Below are positions 7,175-15,038 of a DNA stretch of 15,055 nucleotides, piece after piece. The position numbers were made by a program, and so were the translations under genes. The stretch is from Clostridiales bacterium (lineage in GTDB: Bacteria > Bacillota > Clostridia > Lachnospirales > Lachnospiraceae), in assembly GCA_021203285.1 (NCBI GenBank), contig JAJQBM010000096.1, forward strand, positions 1 to 15,055. The letters are read 5' to 3'. Numbering within the stretch: the first letter of the stretch is position 1; each line of letters begins with the position of its first letter. The notes under the pieces are model-generated. The model was not told the origin of the DNA. It was given only the letters and a program-made list of their open reading frames with translations, and did not search any database.

Positions 7175-8455
7175 CTAATCGGCGATATTGCCCGATGCGC
7201 TGCTGTCTGCCGATGCAGATTCCTCATCTGTGATCGTGACAGACACGGTGGCCTCCGCCGCCTCGCCGTAATCGTCGTCCAACCGGAGCGCCACATTATA
7301 AGTACCTGCTTCCAGTCCGGACGCGTCCAATGTTGCGTATACATTTCCGCCCTGAATCGAGGCGATATCCTCCTCGTATCCGGTAATAAGTACCGTCGCG
7401 GTTTCACTGTTATAGCTCAATGTCAGGCCATCCGCAAGATCCGAAACCGTGATATTGGAGACCGGCATTTCCACCTCAACCGTAGACTGCGACTCAATCA
7501 AAATGGTGACCGTAATATCGCTCTCCTGCCCATCCGCGAGTGCAATCCCCTCCGGAAGATAATCCGGCAGATGAATCACGGCGGTAAGAGTTTCTGTCGC
7601 CCCCGCCACGCTGAGCTGCGAAGAAGAGATTGCCAGAGCATCCAGCGCATTGAGCACCGCCCAATCGCCCTCCAGCATCACCGTGTCCGTGTCACACTCC
7701 ACATCGCTGTACCGGTAACCGTCCCCCGGCTCTCCCGTCACAGTAAAGGAAAGCGCAACCTCCTTGCTCATCAGAATTTCCGCCGTGACAACCGAGGTTG
7801 TCTCATCCAGTGTCAGGCGGTCCTGGGATACCTCACTGCCATTCTCGTCCACCAGTACAATCGCAGCCGTAGCGGACACCGCCTCTGTCGCATCGCTCAC
7901 GTCCACCGTCACCTGTGCGGCGGCAATGGTTTCGACCACTAACTCCGGTCCGGTCACGGTCACCGTATCCGTCGACAATCCGAAGGTATCGACAAAACAC
8001 CCGGTCGCCGGCGTCCCGTCCACAACAATCTCAATCTCGTATTCGGCCGTGATGGAATTCTCAACATTCAGCAGAAGGTACGAGTTTCGCTTGACAATCT
8101 CCAGCTGGCTGCTGTAGCTGGTCGCCGTAACCACAATGGGAACCATGGACATGGAATCGTCAATATTTTCAATGTTTGCAACAGCCTTAAAATCGGATGC
8201 CGACAAGGTCTCAACAATCGACCTCTGGCCGGTCACTGTAAATGAAATCGTATCGGTGTCATTCAGAATCTCATAGGTCTTTCCCATATCCGTCAGGTAA
8301 TCCGTGTTTACCACATCCACAGGGATCGAGAACGAGACGGATTTGTCCGGATCCTCCACATTGACAACCACCATCCAGAGGACGATTGCAAAGACAATGC
8401 CGAGAATCTTCAGTCCGAAATTGTTTGTGACTATTTTCGTCAGCTTTTTCAGCAT
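7175..8455 (-). CDS. cdaR: CdaA regulatory protein CdaR, YbbR-domain protein
   Basis: A membrane-anchored extracytoplasmic protein that in other Firmicutes binds CdaA and modulates c-di-AMP synthesis. The 426 residues begin with a basic stretch and a single membrane helix (about 14-32, LKILGIVFAIVLWMVVV), followed by NVEDPDKSVSFSIPV, typical of YbbR proteins. The rest is beta-rich and repetitive, with segments such as VTVTGPELVVETI and VTGEPGDGYRYSDVECDTDTV, consistent with about four YbbR repeats. It ends in a low-complexity Ser/Ala/Asp tail (DEESASADSSASGNIAD). It is strongly acidic and rich in Thr, Val and Ser, as expected outside the cell. The ATG lies three bases after the cdaA stop and its GGAGGA site is inside the end of cdaA, so the pair is coupled. 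Confidence 0.93.
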   Translation of the reverse strand: MLKKLTKIVTNNFGLKILGIVFAIVLWMVVVNVEDPDKSVSFSIPVDVVNTDYLTDMGKTYEILNDTDTISFTVTGQRSIVETLSASDFKAVANIENIDDSMSMVPIVVTATSYSSQLEIVKRNSYLLLNVENSITAEYEIEIVVDGTPATGCFVDTFGLSTDTVTVTGPELVVETIAAAQVTVDVSDATEAVSATAAIVLVDENGSEVSQDRLTLDETTSVVTAEILMSKEVALSFTVTGEPGDGYRYSDVECDTDTVMLEGDWAVLNALDALAISSSQLSVAGATETLTAVIHLPDYLPEGIALADGQESDITVTILIESQSTVEVEMPVSNITVSDLADGLTLSYNSETATVLITGYEEDIASIQGGNVYATLDASGLEAGTYNVALRLDDDYGEAAEATVSVTITDEESASADSSASGNIAD

Positions 8456-8458
8456 ATC

Positions 8459-9343
8459 TCATCCTCCTGTCAATTTTCTCTTCACCTTCTGCACGAGGGA
8501 TTCACTTTGCACATTCATCTTGGCCGCAAAGCGAAGCTTATTCTGGAAGAAATCCATATCGACATTGCGGTACAGGGTGCCCTCAATCGCCAGTGAAACG
8601 GAACCGGTCTCCTCGGACACCACGACCGTGATGGAATCGCTGGCCTCGCTGATACCGAGCGCCGCGCGGTGACGGGTTCCCAGATCCTTGCTCAGATCCA
8701 GATTGTCCGACAGCGGCAGATAGCAGGTCGCGGAGACAATCCGATCCTCGCGCACAATAACAGCGCCGTCATGCAGCGGCGTGTTGTGTTCAAATATATT
8801 AATCAATAGCTGGCTGGAAATCAGCGAATCGAGGCTAATGCCGGTGTGGATGTACTCGTTCAGCCGCTCCCGTCTCTCGAGCACGATCAGCGCGCCGGTC
8901 TTCGCCTTGCCCATCTCATAGCTGGCCTTCGCAATCTCCGAGATCGTTCTCTCGGAAAACCGCATGGACGAATCCCTTGAGAAATCAAAGTCGAACAGTT
9001 TTCCCAGAAAATTCCTCTTCCCGAGACTTTCAAGGGCATTCCGCAGCTCCGGCTGGAAGATAATAACCAACGCTATGACAGCGACATTGGCCAGTCTTGC
9101 CGCCAGCCACAGAATGACATTGAGCTGGAAAATCGCCATCAGAACCAGAAAAATCAGGATGACAATCAGCCCCCGCAGCAGCGCCCACGCGCGCGTGTTC
9201 TTAATCCATGCCAGAATATTATATATTACAAAAGCAATGATAATGATCTCGACGATATCCGCGACACTGATCGATCTGGGCAGATTAATCCAGTCCAGAT
9301 ATTTATTCACGACCGCATAGAGGCTCGCCGCCATCTCTCTCAT
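8459..9343 (-). CDS. cdaA: Diadenylate cyclase CdaA
   Basis: A membrane-bound DAC-domain enzyme that makes c-di-AMP from two ATP; c-di-AMP governs potassium and osmolyte uptake and cell-wall homeostasis. The 294 residues show hydrophobic segments at about 30-47, 55-72 and 76-95, the usual three membrane helices. The cytoplasmic DAC domain follows, with the DGA motif (192-194) in PLHDGAVIV and the RHR motif (224-226) in GTRHRAALG. Length is slightly above the family norm (about 270-280) because of the C-terminal tail VQKVKRKLTGG. ATG 9343 has AAGGGAAG upstream; ATG 9334 is an alternative three codons in. It is directly followed by cdaR. Confidence 0.97.
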   Translation of the reverse strand: MREMAASLYAVVNKYLDWINLPRSISVADIVEIIIIAFVIYNILAWIKNTRAWALLRGLIVILIFLVLMAIFQLNVILWLAARLANVAVIALVIIFQPELRNALESLGKRNFLGKLFDFDFSRDSSMRFSERTISEIAKASYEMGKAKTGALIVLERRERLNEYIHTGISLDSLISSQLLINIFEHNTPLHDGAVIVREDRIVSATCYLPLSDNLDLSKDLGTRHRAALGISEASDSITVVVSEETGSVSLAIEGTLYRNVDMDFFQNKLRFAAKMNVQSESLVQKVKRKLTGG

Positions 9344-9380
9344 TGTTTCACTTCCCTTCTATCCACTGTTATCATCTTAT

Positions 9381-9403
9381 ATGAAAGTCGATGACACTTT
9401 CAT
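9381..9403 (-). repeat. Perfect 8-bp inverted repeat at the gene end before cdaA
   Basis: ATGAAAGT (9381-9388) and ACTTTCAT (9396-9403) are perfect inverted copies separated by seven bases. The element overlaps the stop codon of the membrane-protein gene (9402-9400) and lies about 40 bases before the cdaA start. It could form a weak AU-rich hairpin or be a protein binding site. No U-run follows in the direction of transcription, so it is not a standard terminator. Confidence 0.5.
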
Positions 9404-10425
9404 TCGTTGAATTCTCTCAGAACTTGTTCCTCCAGACTGTCCTGATGCTCCGGCTCAGTCTCCGGCTTCCTGCCCTTTGTGTTCTTTTTGCTATATGTTT
9501 TCTTTTTGTGAATGTGCTTCACCTGCTTCTCCTCCTGAAGAACAAAAGCCTTCGGCACGGCCTTCACATAATAATAATACTCATCATCCTCAAACTGCAC
9601 GCGCTCCACCCGGGTATAATCCAGACTGTATGTCATAAACACAACACCCAGCATAATCACAAGAGACACCACACAGCCGATCACAACGCGCAGAATCGCG
9701 CCGGCGCTTCCGAGATAAATCTCTCCGCCCCCGATCACGACCAGCTGCACCACGATACCGACGGCCACAGAGACTGAATGAGCCTGATCAATGGCCAGCT
9801 TCCGGACACAGTACACTGCAACCGCCGTGATGGCAAAAGCAATCAGGTAGAGATACATCTCCCTGTCCATGAGGATCTCGTTGGCAGCCAGTGTGATCAT
9901 ACTCTTGGTTCCCGTCTCGCTCTCCGACAAAAACAGAGCGGAGCTTGTGATCACATGCTTCATCATGAAATACGTCACCTCACCGCAGAGCACGGAGATA
10001 ACGGAGTACGGTTCACTAAAAAGCCCGCTGGCCACCGGCAGGGTATACGGAATCCCGATGACCGAAAGCAGCGGCGTCAGCACCACATAAAGCCCCATCC
10101 GATTTGAAAACCGGAGATACACGCAAAACAGGATGAGAAAAACCATCGCCGTAATCAGGCAAAGCACATTCGACAGCGCATAAAACTGAAGCAGAATCAA
10201 TACCGCCCCGAAGAACACCATGACACCGGAAGGCAGAAAGGAGCAGAGCAGCGCCAGAATCAGGGCAATCGGATACTCCGACAGCGCCTTCATATATCCT
10301 GTCGTGGAATTGATCAGATGAAAAGCGGCAAACGCGATCACGAACCGGACAGCAGCCATGACATAAATCTCATACCGCCCGACAAACCGGAAAAACCGCT
10401 CTTTCATTTTTAATAGCTGAACCAT
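9400..10425 (-). CDS. Uncharacterised polytopic membrane protein
   Basis: I do not recognise a named family. The 341 residues contain about eight or nine hydrophobic segments (roughly 20-38, 52-85 as two, 87-104, 112-130, 140-160, 190-207, 218-238 and 242-266). Next comes YTRVERVQFEDDEYYYYVKAVPKAFV (about 270-295), whose precise form suggests a conserved motif. The last 40 residues are a highly charged tail, first basic (KHIHKKKTYSKKNTKGRK) and then acidic, probably cytoplasmic. AGGAGG four bases before ATG 10425 supports the start. It is preceded by another small membrane protein and followed, 56 bases on, by cdaA. That position makes an envelope or c-di-AMP-related role possible, but nothing in the sequence proves it. 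It shows no ABC-transporter or other recognisable catalytic motif. Confidence 0.8.
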   Translation of the reverse strand: MVQLLKMKERFFRFVGRYEIYVMAAVRFVIAFAAFHLINSTTGYMKALSEYPIALILALLCSFLPSGVMVFFGAVLILLQFYALSNVLCLITAMVFLILFCVYLRFSNRMGLYVVLTPLLSVIGIPYTLPVASGLFSEPYSVISVLCGEVTYFMMKHVITSSALFLSESETGTKSMITLAANEILMDREMYLYLIAFAITAVAVYCVRKLAIDQAHSVSVAVGIVVQLVVIGGGEIYLGSAGAILRVVIGCVVSLVIMLGVVFMTYSLDYTRVERVQFEDDEYYYYVKAVPKAFVLQEEKQVKHIHKKKTYSKKNTKGRKPETEPEHQDSLEEQVLREFNE

Positions 10426-10449
10426 GTCTCCTCCTGTCTGACTGAATCC

Positions 10450-10469
10450 ATCCGGCCGTCATGCCGGAT
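10450..10469 (-). repeat. GC-rich inverted repeat between two membrane-protein genes
   Basis: ATCCGGC (10450-10456) and GCCGGAT (10463-10469) form a perfect 7-bp stem with a six-base loop in the 58-base gap between the two membrane-protein genes. It lies roughly 15 bases ahead of the AGGAGG of the downstream gene. No U-run follows, so a terminator is unlikely; a role in mRNA stability or relative expression is possible. Confidence 0.45.
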
Positions 10470-10483
10470 CCCCAGTCACAGCG

Positions 10484-10897
10484 TCATTCGTCCTCCTCAT
10501 CGGCATCCGCGGCCGATGCGTAAGATTTGCGCAGTCGTTTCAGATATCGCAGATAAAGTGTTCGCTGTTTCCTGCACCTGTTAAAACGGACGACTGCAAC
10601 CAGCGCACAGATCACCAGATAACACGCCATAAAAATGCCATATCCTTTTAACACATTCATCAGGAACGACATATACTGCGCGTCGGCAAAAAATAAATTC
10701 AGGTCATCCCAGATATAGCCGAGCCACAGCACCATGATGGCAGTAAAACAGACCGTGCCCCAGATAATGCCTTTCAGCACCTGCACGATCACATAATCGA
10801 CTCTCCGATATGAATACACCCGAATTGCGTTTTTCCCTATATCAGATTCCATCATTGCCAAACGGCTCATCTGACGAACTCTGTCCTGACTGATCAT
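10484..10897 (-). CDS. Uncharacterised small membrane protein
   Basis: A 137-residue protein of no family I recognise. It has a charged N-terminal part (to about residue 35), a membrane helix in VLKGIIWGTVCFTAIMVLWLGY, a second in GYGIFMACYLVICALVAVV, then a strongly basic stretch (RFNRCRKQRTLYLRYLKRLRK) and an acidic end (ADADEEDE). Basic residues after the second helix suggest that both termini are inside. The frame can be extended three codons to a GTG at 10906, but AGGTG lies six bases before ATG 10897, and that GTG falls inside it; I prefer 10897. It is the first gene after a possible promoter and is followed by the larger membrane protein and cdaA. Confidence 0.75.
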   Translation of the reverse strand: MISQDRVRQMSRLAMMESDIGKNAIRVYSYRRVDYVIVQVLKGIIWGTVCFTAIMVLWLGYIWDDLNLFFADAQYMSFLMNVLKGYGIFMACYLVICALVAVVRFNRCRKQRTLYLRYLKRLRKSYASAADADEEDE

Positions 10898-10924
10898 ATT
10901 CGGCACCTGTTAAAAATTTTACAT

Positions 10925-10937
10925 TGCTTCCAGTATA
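10925..10937 (-). promoter_or_regulatory. Possible extended -10 promoter upstream of the cdaA region
   Basis: On the minus strand TGATATACT contains a TATACT hexamer (10937-10932), five of six to consensus, with TG plus one base in front. At a 17-base spacing the -35 region reads TTTTCT, only three of six, so recognition would rely on the extended -10. It lies in the 72-base gap after comFC with a leader of about 30 bases. It could drive the two membrane proteins, cdaA, cdaR and genes beyond. Confidence 0.4.
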
Positions 10938-10969
10938 TCACAGTTCCATATATTAGAAAAGCTTTTTCT

Positions 10970-11665
10970 TCATCCGCCGATTGCAATACTCAGCACATAA
11001 ACCCGAAAAGCACCCGCCTGTCTCAGGCAGAGAGCCGCGGCATCCGCCGTCGCTCCGGTCGTATAAATGTCATCCACCAAAAGAATCCGCGCGCCCCGGC
11101 AGCCCCCGTCCCGCACCTGAAACGCGCCGCGCAGGGCATCCTTCCTCTGACCGGCGGTCAGCATCTTGAGCGGTGCGGTTTTCCGGGTCCGGAACAGAAG
11201 CGTTTCATCCGAAAACAGTTCCATCTGCCGGCCGATCTCCCGGGCGACCAGCGCCGCCTGATTATACCCCCGCACCCGCTGCCGGGAGGGATGAAGCGGA
11301 ACCGGAACAATCCGCGTAATCTGAGACTGGCGGATCCACCGCCCCAGAGACTCCGCCGCCTCTCTTCCGTACACGACAGCATACTCGCGGCGGTTTGCGT
11401 ACTTCAGCCGGTACAGGGATGAGCGGATCCGCCCCTGATAGGAGAACAGGGATCTGCCCTGCTCAAAATAGTGCGTCCTCTTTTTGCATTCCGGGCAATA
11501 TTCCTCCCGCTTCTCCTCCAGCGGCCTGCCGCATTTCAGACAGTAATCCGAGTCAATCCGCACGATCTCCTTCCTGCAGGAAGCGCAGATGCCCTCTGCC
11601 GATATGCGGTCGCAGACCGGACAGCGCGGCGGATAAATGTAATCCAGAAAATTTCTGACCTCCAA
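10970..11665 (-). CDS. comFC: ComF family protein, zinc-ribbon phosphoribosyltransferase
   Basis: A ComFC/GntX-type protein linked in naturally competent bacteria to DNA uptake; its role in non-competent Clostridia is unclear. The 231 residues begin with a double zinc ribbon (Cys15, 18, 27, 30 and Cys42, 45, 57, 60). A type I phosphoribosyltransferase domain follows, with VPVPLHPSRQRVRGYNQA (about 120-137) and the PRPP-binding loop VDDIYTTGAT (197-206). I accept the TTG start at 11665: AGGAG lies five bases upstream, and no ATG comes before the zinc ribbon. It follows recD2 after about 100 bases that contain a strong hairpin. No comFA is in the window. Confidence 0.92.
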   Translation of the reverse strand: MEVRNFLDYIYPPRCPVCDRISAEGICASCRKEIVRIDSDYCLKCGRPLEEKREEYCPECKKRTHYFEQGRSLFSYQGRIRSSLYRLKYANRREYAVVYGREAAESLGRWIRQSQITRIVPVPLHPSRQRVRGYNQAALVAREIGRQMELFSDETLLFRTRKTAPLKMLTAGQRKDALRGAFQVRDGGCRGARILLVDDIYTTGATADAAALCLRQAGAFRVYVLSIAIGG

Positions 11666-11707
11666 ATTTTCTCCTGTCTACTCTCTCCGTTCAAAACTCA
11701 GATATGC

Positions 11708-11739
11708 CGGTTCCGGCCGCTGCACTCCGGCCGAAACCG
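11708..11739 (-). other. Strong hairpin between recD2 and comFC
   Basis: CGGTTCCGGCC (11708-11718) and GGCCGAAACCG (11729-11739) are inverted copies with one mismatch and a ten-base loop. In the minus-strand transcript that mismatch becomes a U-G wobble, so all 11 positions pair. It lies 28 bases past the recD2 stop. The sequence after it (GCATATCTGAGTTTTG) has no immediate U-run, so it is at most a weak terminator. A stability or attenuation element is equally possible. Confidence 0.5.
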
Positions 11740-11766
11740 CTTCTATATACACCGTCACAGTACCGC

Positions 11767-13971
11767 TCACCCGGCCTCCTCCAACCGATCCCGCAGCCCG
11801 CTGTAGCGCCTTTGCTCACTCACATTCTCGATCGTGCGGAAAAACGTGCGGTCATCCCCCACCAGAGTCACACATTTCCGCGCACGCGTCACTGCCGTAT
11901 AGAGAAGGTTGCGGTTCATCAGCATCCGCGGGCCTCCGAGCAGCGGAATCACCACAGCCGGATACTCGCTTCCCTGTGCCTTATGTATGGTGATCGCGTA
12001 GGCCAGCTCCAGCTCGTCCAACTGTTTAAACGGATACTCGACCATCCGCCCCTCCTCAAACTCTACCGTGAGGGACTCCGCGAAGGAATTGATCTCACGG
12101 ATGATGCCCATGTCCCCGTTAAACACGCCGAGACCCTTTTCGATCGGGATGCCGTAGCGATTCACAATCTCCCACTCGGCCTGATAGTTGTTTTTCGTCT
12201 GCATCACCTTGTCTCCGACACGAAATACCGCGTCGCCGTGCGCTTTCTCTTCCCTGCCCGCTGCGGGCGGGTTGAGATACTCCTGCAGAATCCCGTTTAA
12301 CCGCTCCACGCCCAACAGACCCTTTCGCATGGGTGTCAGCACCTGAATATCAAACGGGCGGGCGCGTACATACCCCGGCAGCTTCTCCCGGATCAACTGG
12401 ATACAGACGCTGATGATCACGTTCGCATCCGTCCGCTTCAGGAAAAAGAAATCCCTGCTCCGGTTGTCCAGCGTCACGGCCTCCCCGCGGTTGATTTTGT
12501 GCGCGTTGATAACAATATCGCTCTGGGAAGCCTGACGGAAAATATGATTCAGACGCACCACGTTGCAGGCGTGCGCCTCGATGATGTCCTGAAGCACACA
12601 CCCCGGTCCGACGCTGGGAAGCTGGTTCGCATCGCCCACCAGAATCAGCCGGGTTCCCGCCACGACCGCCTTCAGAAGCGCATACATGAGCGTGATATCC
12701 ACCATGGAGACCTCGTCAATGATAATCACATCCGTCTCCAGCGGATTTTTCTCATTTCGTTCAAATCCGGCCCGCGCCTCCACGCCTCCGGAGAGCTCCA
12801 GCATCCGGTGAATCGTCTTTGCCTCAAATCCTGTCGCCTCACTCATCCTCTTGGCTGCGCGCCCCGTAGGCGCCGCGAGGCAGATATCCATGCCCTCCGA
12901 TTCAAAATAGTGGATAATCGTGTTGATCGTCGTTGTCTTCCCCGTGCCCGGCCCTCCGGTGATCACCAGCAGTCCGTTTCGGACCGCCTCCTTCACCGCC
13001 ACGCGCTGCAGCTCATCCAGCTCAATCTCGGAGAGCGATTCCAGCTTGCCGATCCGGCTCTCCATCTCGGCCTCGGAGACATCGTAGCGCACATTCAGCT
13101 CCCGCAGCATCACCGCCACATTGGCCTCCATATAATAATAGGAAGCGGCATAGATCTGCGTCCGGTCTTCCGTCCGTTTCAGAATCAGCTTCTGGTCGAT
13201 GGCCATATCCATGTACTGCTTTTCCACCGTCGGCGCATCCACTCCGAGAAGGGCGCAGGCCCGCTCGGTCAGAATCTCCTCCGGGAGATACGTGTGTCCC
13301 TCCTGAGAAGCCTGCAGCAGCACATAGAGGATCCCGCTCCGGACACGAAAATCCGAATCCGTGTGGATGCCGATCCGGCGCGCGATCTCATCCGCGATCT
13401 TGAATCCGACCCCGTCCACATCATCCGCCAGCTTATATGGATTCTCCTGAATCACGCGATAGGTGTCAATCCCGTAGGTCTGGTAAATCTTCACGGCCAG
13501 CGTCAGGGAAATCCCGTAATTCTGAAGAAACATCATGACCTGCCGTAGCTCCTTTTTCTCCTCCATCTGATCCGAGATCTCCCTCGCCTTGCGCTCGCTG
13601 ATCCCCTTCACCTCCGCCAAGCGCTCCGGCTCCTCCTCTATCACGCGGAAGGTATCCTCACCGAAGCGGCGGACAATCCGGGCCGCCAGGGCCGCGCCGA
13701 TCCCACGGATCGCACCGGAGCCGAGATAGCGCTCCATGGAAACCGCATCCTCCGGCGCTTTCACCCGGTAAGAGCTCACCTTCAACTGGATGCCGTAGGA
13801 CGGATGGATGGTATATTCCCCCTCCATCTCCACACACTCTCCTTCGCTGATCATGTGGAAAACGCCGACACAGGTGATTTCATCCTCATCTGCCATGACA
13901 TGCATGACCGTGTATCCGTTATCCTCATTCCGGTATACAATATGCTGTACATAGCCGGTTACCGTCTCCAT
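11767..13971 (-). CDS. recD2: RecD2-type SF1B ATP-dependent DNA helicase
   Basis: A 5'-3' helicase of the RecD2 group, which acts without RecBC in DNA repair and replication-fork maintenance. The 734 residues (Bacillus enzyme about 798) have an N-terminal OB-like region, then helix-hairpin-helix segments (GSGAIRGIGAALAARIV, PERLAEVKGISERKA and YKLADDVDGVGFKIA). Helicase motifs follow: Walker A GGPGTGKTT (339-347), Walker B IIIDEVSM (416-423), GDANQLPSVGPG (446-457), ITIHKAQGSE (660-669) and YTAVTRAR (691-698). The frame can start at ATG 13998, but that ATG has no ribosome binding site and lies five bases after a hairpin. ATG 13971 has AAAGGA about seven bases upstream and begins METVTGYVQHIVYRNEDNGY, the usual N-terminus, so I use it. 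mreB is upstream and comFC downstream. Confidence 0.95.
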   Translation of the reverse strand: METVTGYVQHIVYRNEDNGYTVMHVMADEDEITCVGVFHMISEGECVEMEGEYTIHPSYGIQLKVSSYRVKAPEDAVSMERYLGSGAIRGIGAALAARIVRRFGEDTFRVIEEEPERLAEVKGISERKAREISDQMEEKKELRQVMMFLQNYGISLTLAVKIYQTYGIDTYRVIQENPYKLADDVDGVGFKIADEIARRIGIHTDSDFRVRSGILYVLLQASQEGHTYLPEEILTERACALLGVDAPTVEKQYMDMAIDQKLILKRTEDRTQIYAASYYYMEANVAVMLRELNVRYDVSEAEMESRIGKLESLSEIELDELQRVAVKEAVRNGLLVITGGPGTGKTTTINTIIHYFESEGMDICLAAPTGRAAKRMSEATGFEAKTIHRMLELSGGVEARAGFERNEKNPLETDVIIIDEVSMVDITLMYALLKAVVAGTRLILVGDANQLPSVGPGCVLQDIIEAHACNVVRLNHIFRQASQSDIVINAHKINRGEAVTLDNRSRDFFFLKRTDANVIISVCIQLIREKLPGYVRARPFDIQVLTPMRKGLLGVERLNGILQEYLNPPAAGREEKAHGDAVFRVGDKVMQTKNNYQAEWEIVNRYGIPIEKGLGVFNGDMGIIREINSFAESLTVEFEEGRMVEYPFKQLDELELAYAITIHKAQGSEYPAVVIPLLGGPRMLMNRNLLYTAVTRARKCVTLVGDDRTFFRTIENVSEQRRYSGLRDRLEEAG

Positions 13972-14003
13972 AATCCGGAAATCCCGTCCTTTCTTCATGA
14001 AAG

Positions 14004-14029
14004 GAAGACAGCCAAAAAAGACTGTCCTC
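14004..14029 (-). other. Hairpin with an all-U loop between mreB and recD2
   Basis: GAAGACAGCC (14004-14013) and GACTGTCCTC (14020-14029) flank AAAAAA. In the minus-strand transcript they form a ten-pair stem with two G-U wobbles and a loop of six U. It lies 22 bases after the mreB stop and before the recD2 ribosome binding site. The U-run is in the loop and not after the stem, so this is not a normal intrinsic terminator; attenuation or mRNA processing is possible. Confidence 0.45.
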
Positions 14030-14051
14030 TCTCAAATCTATTGATCCTGCT

Positions 14052-15038
14052 CTACTTGTCCCGTTTTCCGGAAAGAAACTCTACATACTTGCCCGTGCCG
14101 ACTGCCACACAGGTCATCGGATCCTCCGCCGTCATCGTGTTGATCCCCGTATGCGCCTCGATCAGATTCTCCAGACCCCGGATAAGCGAACCGCCGCCGG
14201 TCAGGACAATCCCCCTGTCCGCGCCGTCCGCCGCCCGCTCGGGCGGGGTCTTCTCCAGCACGCTGTGCACCGCATCCACAATCTGAAGGGTCGGCTCCCG
14301 AAGCGCCTCCTCCGTCTCCTCCGAGAAAACCGTCATGGTCTTCGGAAGACCCGTGACCAGATTCCGTCCGCACACATCCATCGTCATGGGCTCCGGAAGC
14401 GGATAGCATGTCCCAATCCGAATCTTTATATCCTCCGCGGTGTGCTCACCGATCAGGAGGTTGTGCTTTTTCCTCATATAGCGGGCAATCGCCTCGTCGA
14501 AATCATCGCCCGCGATCTTGATCGAAGTGCTGATAACGGTGCCGCCCAGAGAAATCACCGCGATATCAGATGTGCCGCCGCCGATGTCAACAATCATGTT
14601 GCCGCAGGGCTTTGCGATATCTATCCCGGCTCCGATGGCTGCCGCGATGGGCTCCTCTATGATTTTCACATCCCGCGCACCCGCCTGGAACGTGGCATCC
14701 TCAACGGCCTTTTTCTCCACCTCGGTCACCCCGCTCGGCACGCAGACACTGATCAGCGGCTTGCGCAGACTCTTTTTCCCAACCGCCTTCTGGATAAAAT
14801 ACTTCATCATCTTCTCTGTGACGGTATAATCGGAAATAACGCCCTGACGAAGCGGACGAACCGCCACAATATTGCCCGGCGTCCTGCCAAGCATCAGCCT
14901 GGCCTCTTCGCCGATGGCCTTTATCTTATTTGTATCACGATCAAAAGCAACCACCGACGGCTCCTTTAGGACAACTCCCTTGCCTTTGACATATACAAGG
15001 ATGCTGGCTGTCCCCAGATCAATTCCTATGTCTGACAT
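14052..15038 (-). CDS. mreB: Rod shape-determining protein MreB/Mbl
   Basis: A bacterial actin that forms membrane-bound filaments and directs lateral cell-wall synthesis. The 328 residues are full length. The nucleotide-binding pieces are phosphate-1 DLGT (7-10) in MSDIGIDLGTASILVYVKGK, a conserved EEP (128-130), phosphate-2 DIGGGTSD (151-158) and the adenosine motif LTGGGSLIRGL (279-289). GGAAGGAGA shortly before ATG 15038 is a strong ribosome binding site. Whether it is MreB proper or the paralogue Mbl cannot be settled from one sequence. No mreC or mreD is seen, and recD2 lies directly downstream, so it is a stand-alone copy or the last gene of its operon. Confidence 0.95.
   Translation of the reverse strand: MSDIGIDLGTASILVYVKGKGVVLKEPSVVAFDRDTNKIKAIGEEARLMLGRTPGNIVAVRPLRQGVISDYTVTEKMMKYFIQKAVGKKSLRKPLISVCVPSGVTEVEKKAVEDATFQAGARDVKIIEEPIAAAIGAGIDIAKPCGNMIVDIGGGTSDIAVISLGGTVISTSIKIAGDDFDEAIARYMRKKHNLLIGEHTAEDIKIRIGTCYPLPEPMTMDVCGRNLVTGLPKTMTVFSEETEEALREPTLQIVDAVHSVLEKTPPERAADGADRGIVLTGGGSLIRGLENLIEAHTGINTMTAEDPMTCVAVGTGKYVEFLSGKRDK

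Noticed and set aside
10957..10966. Palindrome AAAAGCTTTT after comFC as a terminator
   Set aside because: It has no loop and is very AT-rich, so it would not form a stable RNA hairpin. It is better seen as upstream AT-rich DNA of the possible promoter.
12499..13548. Plus-strand open frame of 349 codons opposite recD2
   Set aside because: It is antisense to conserved RecD2 helicase sequence and has shadow-like composition without recognisable motifs. Similar plus-strand frames at 1866-2690, 2687-3544 and 14151-14969 were rejected for the same reason.
13972..13998. Nine-residue N-terminal extension of RecD2
   Set aside because: ATG 13998 lacks a ribosome binding site and sits next to a hairpin, whereas ATG 13971 has AAAGGA at good spacing.
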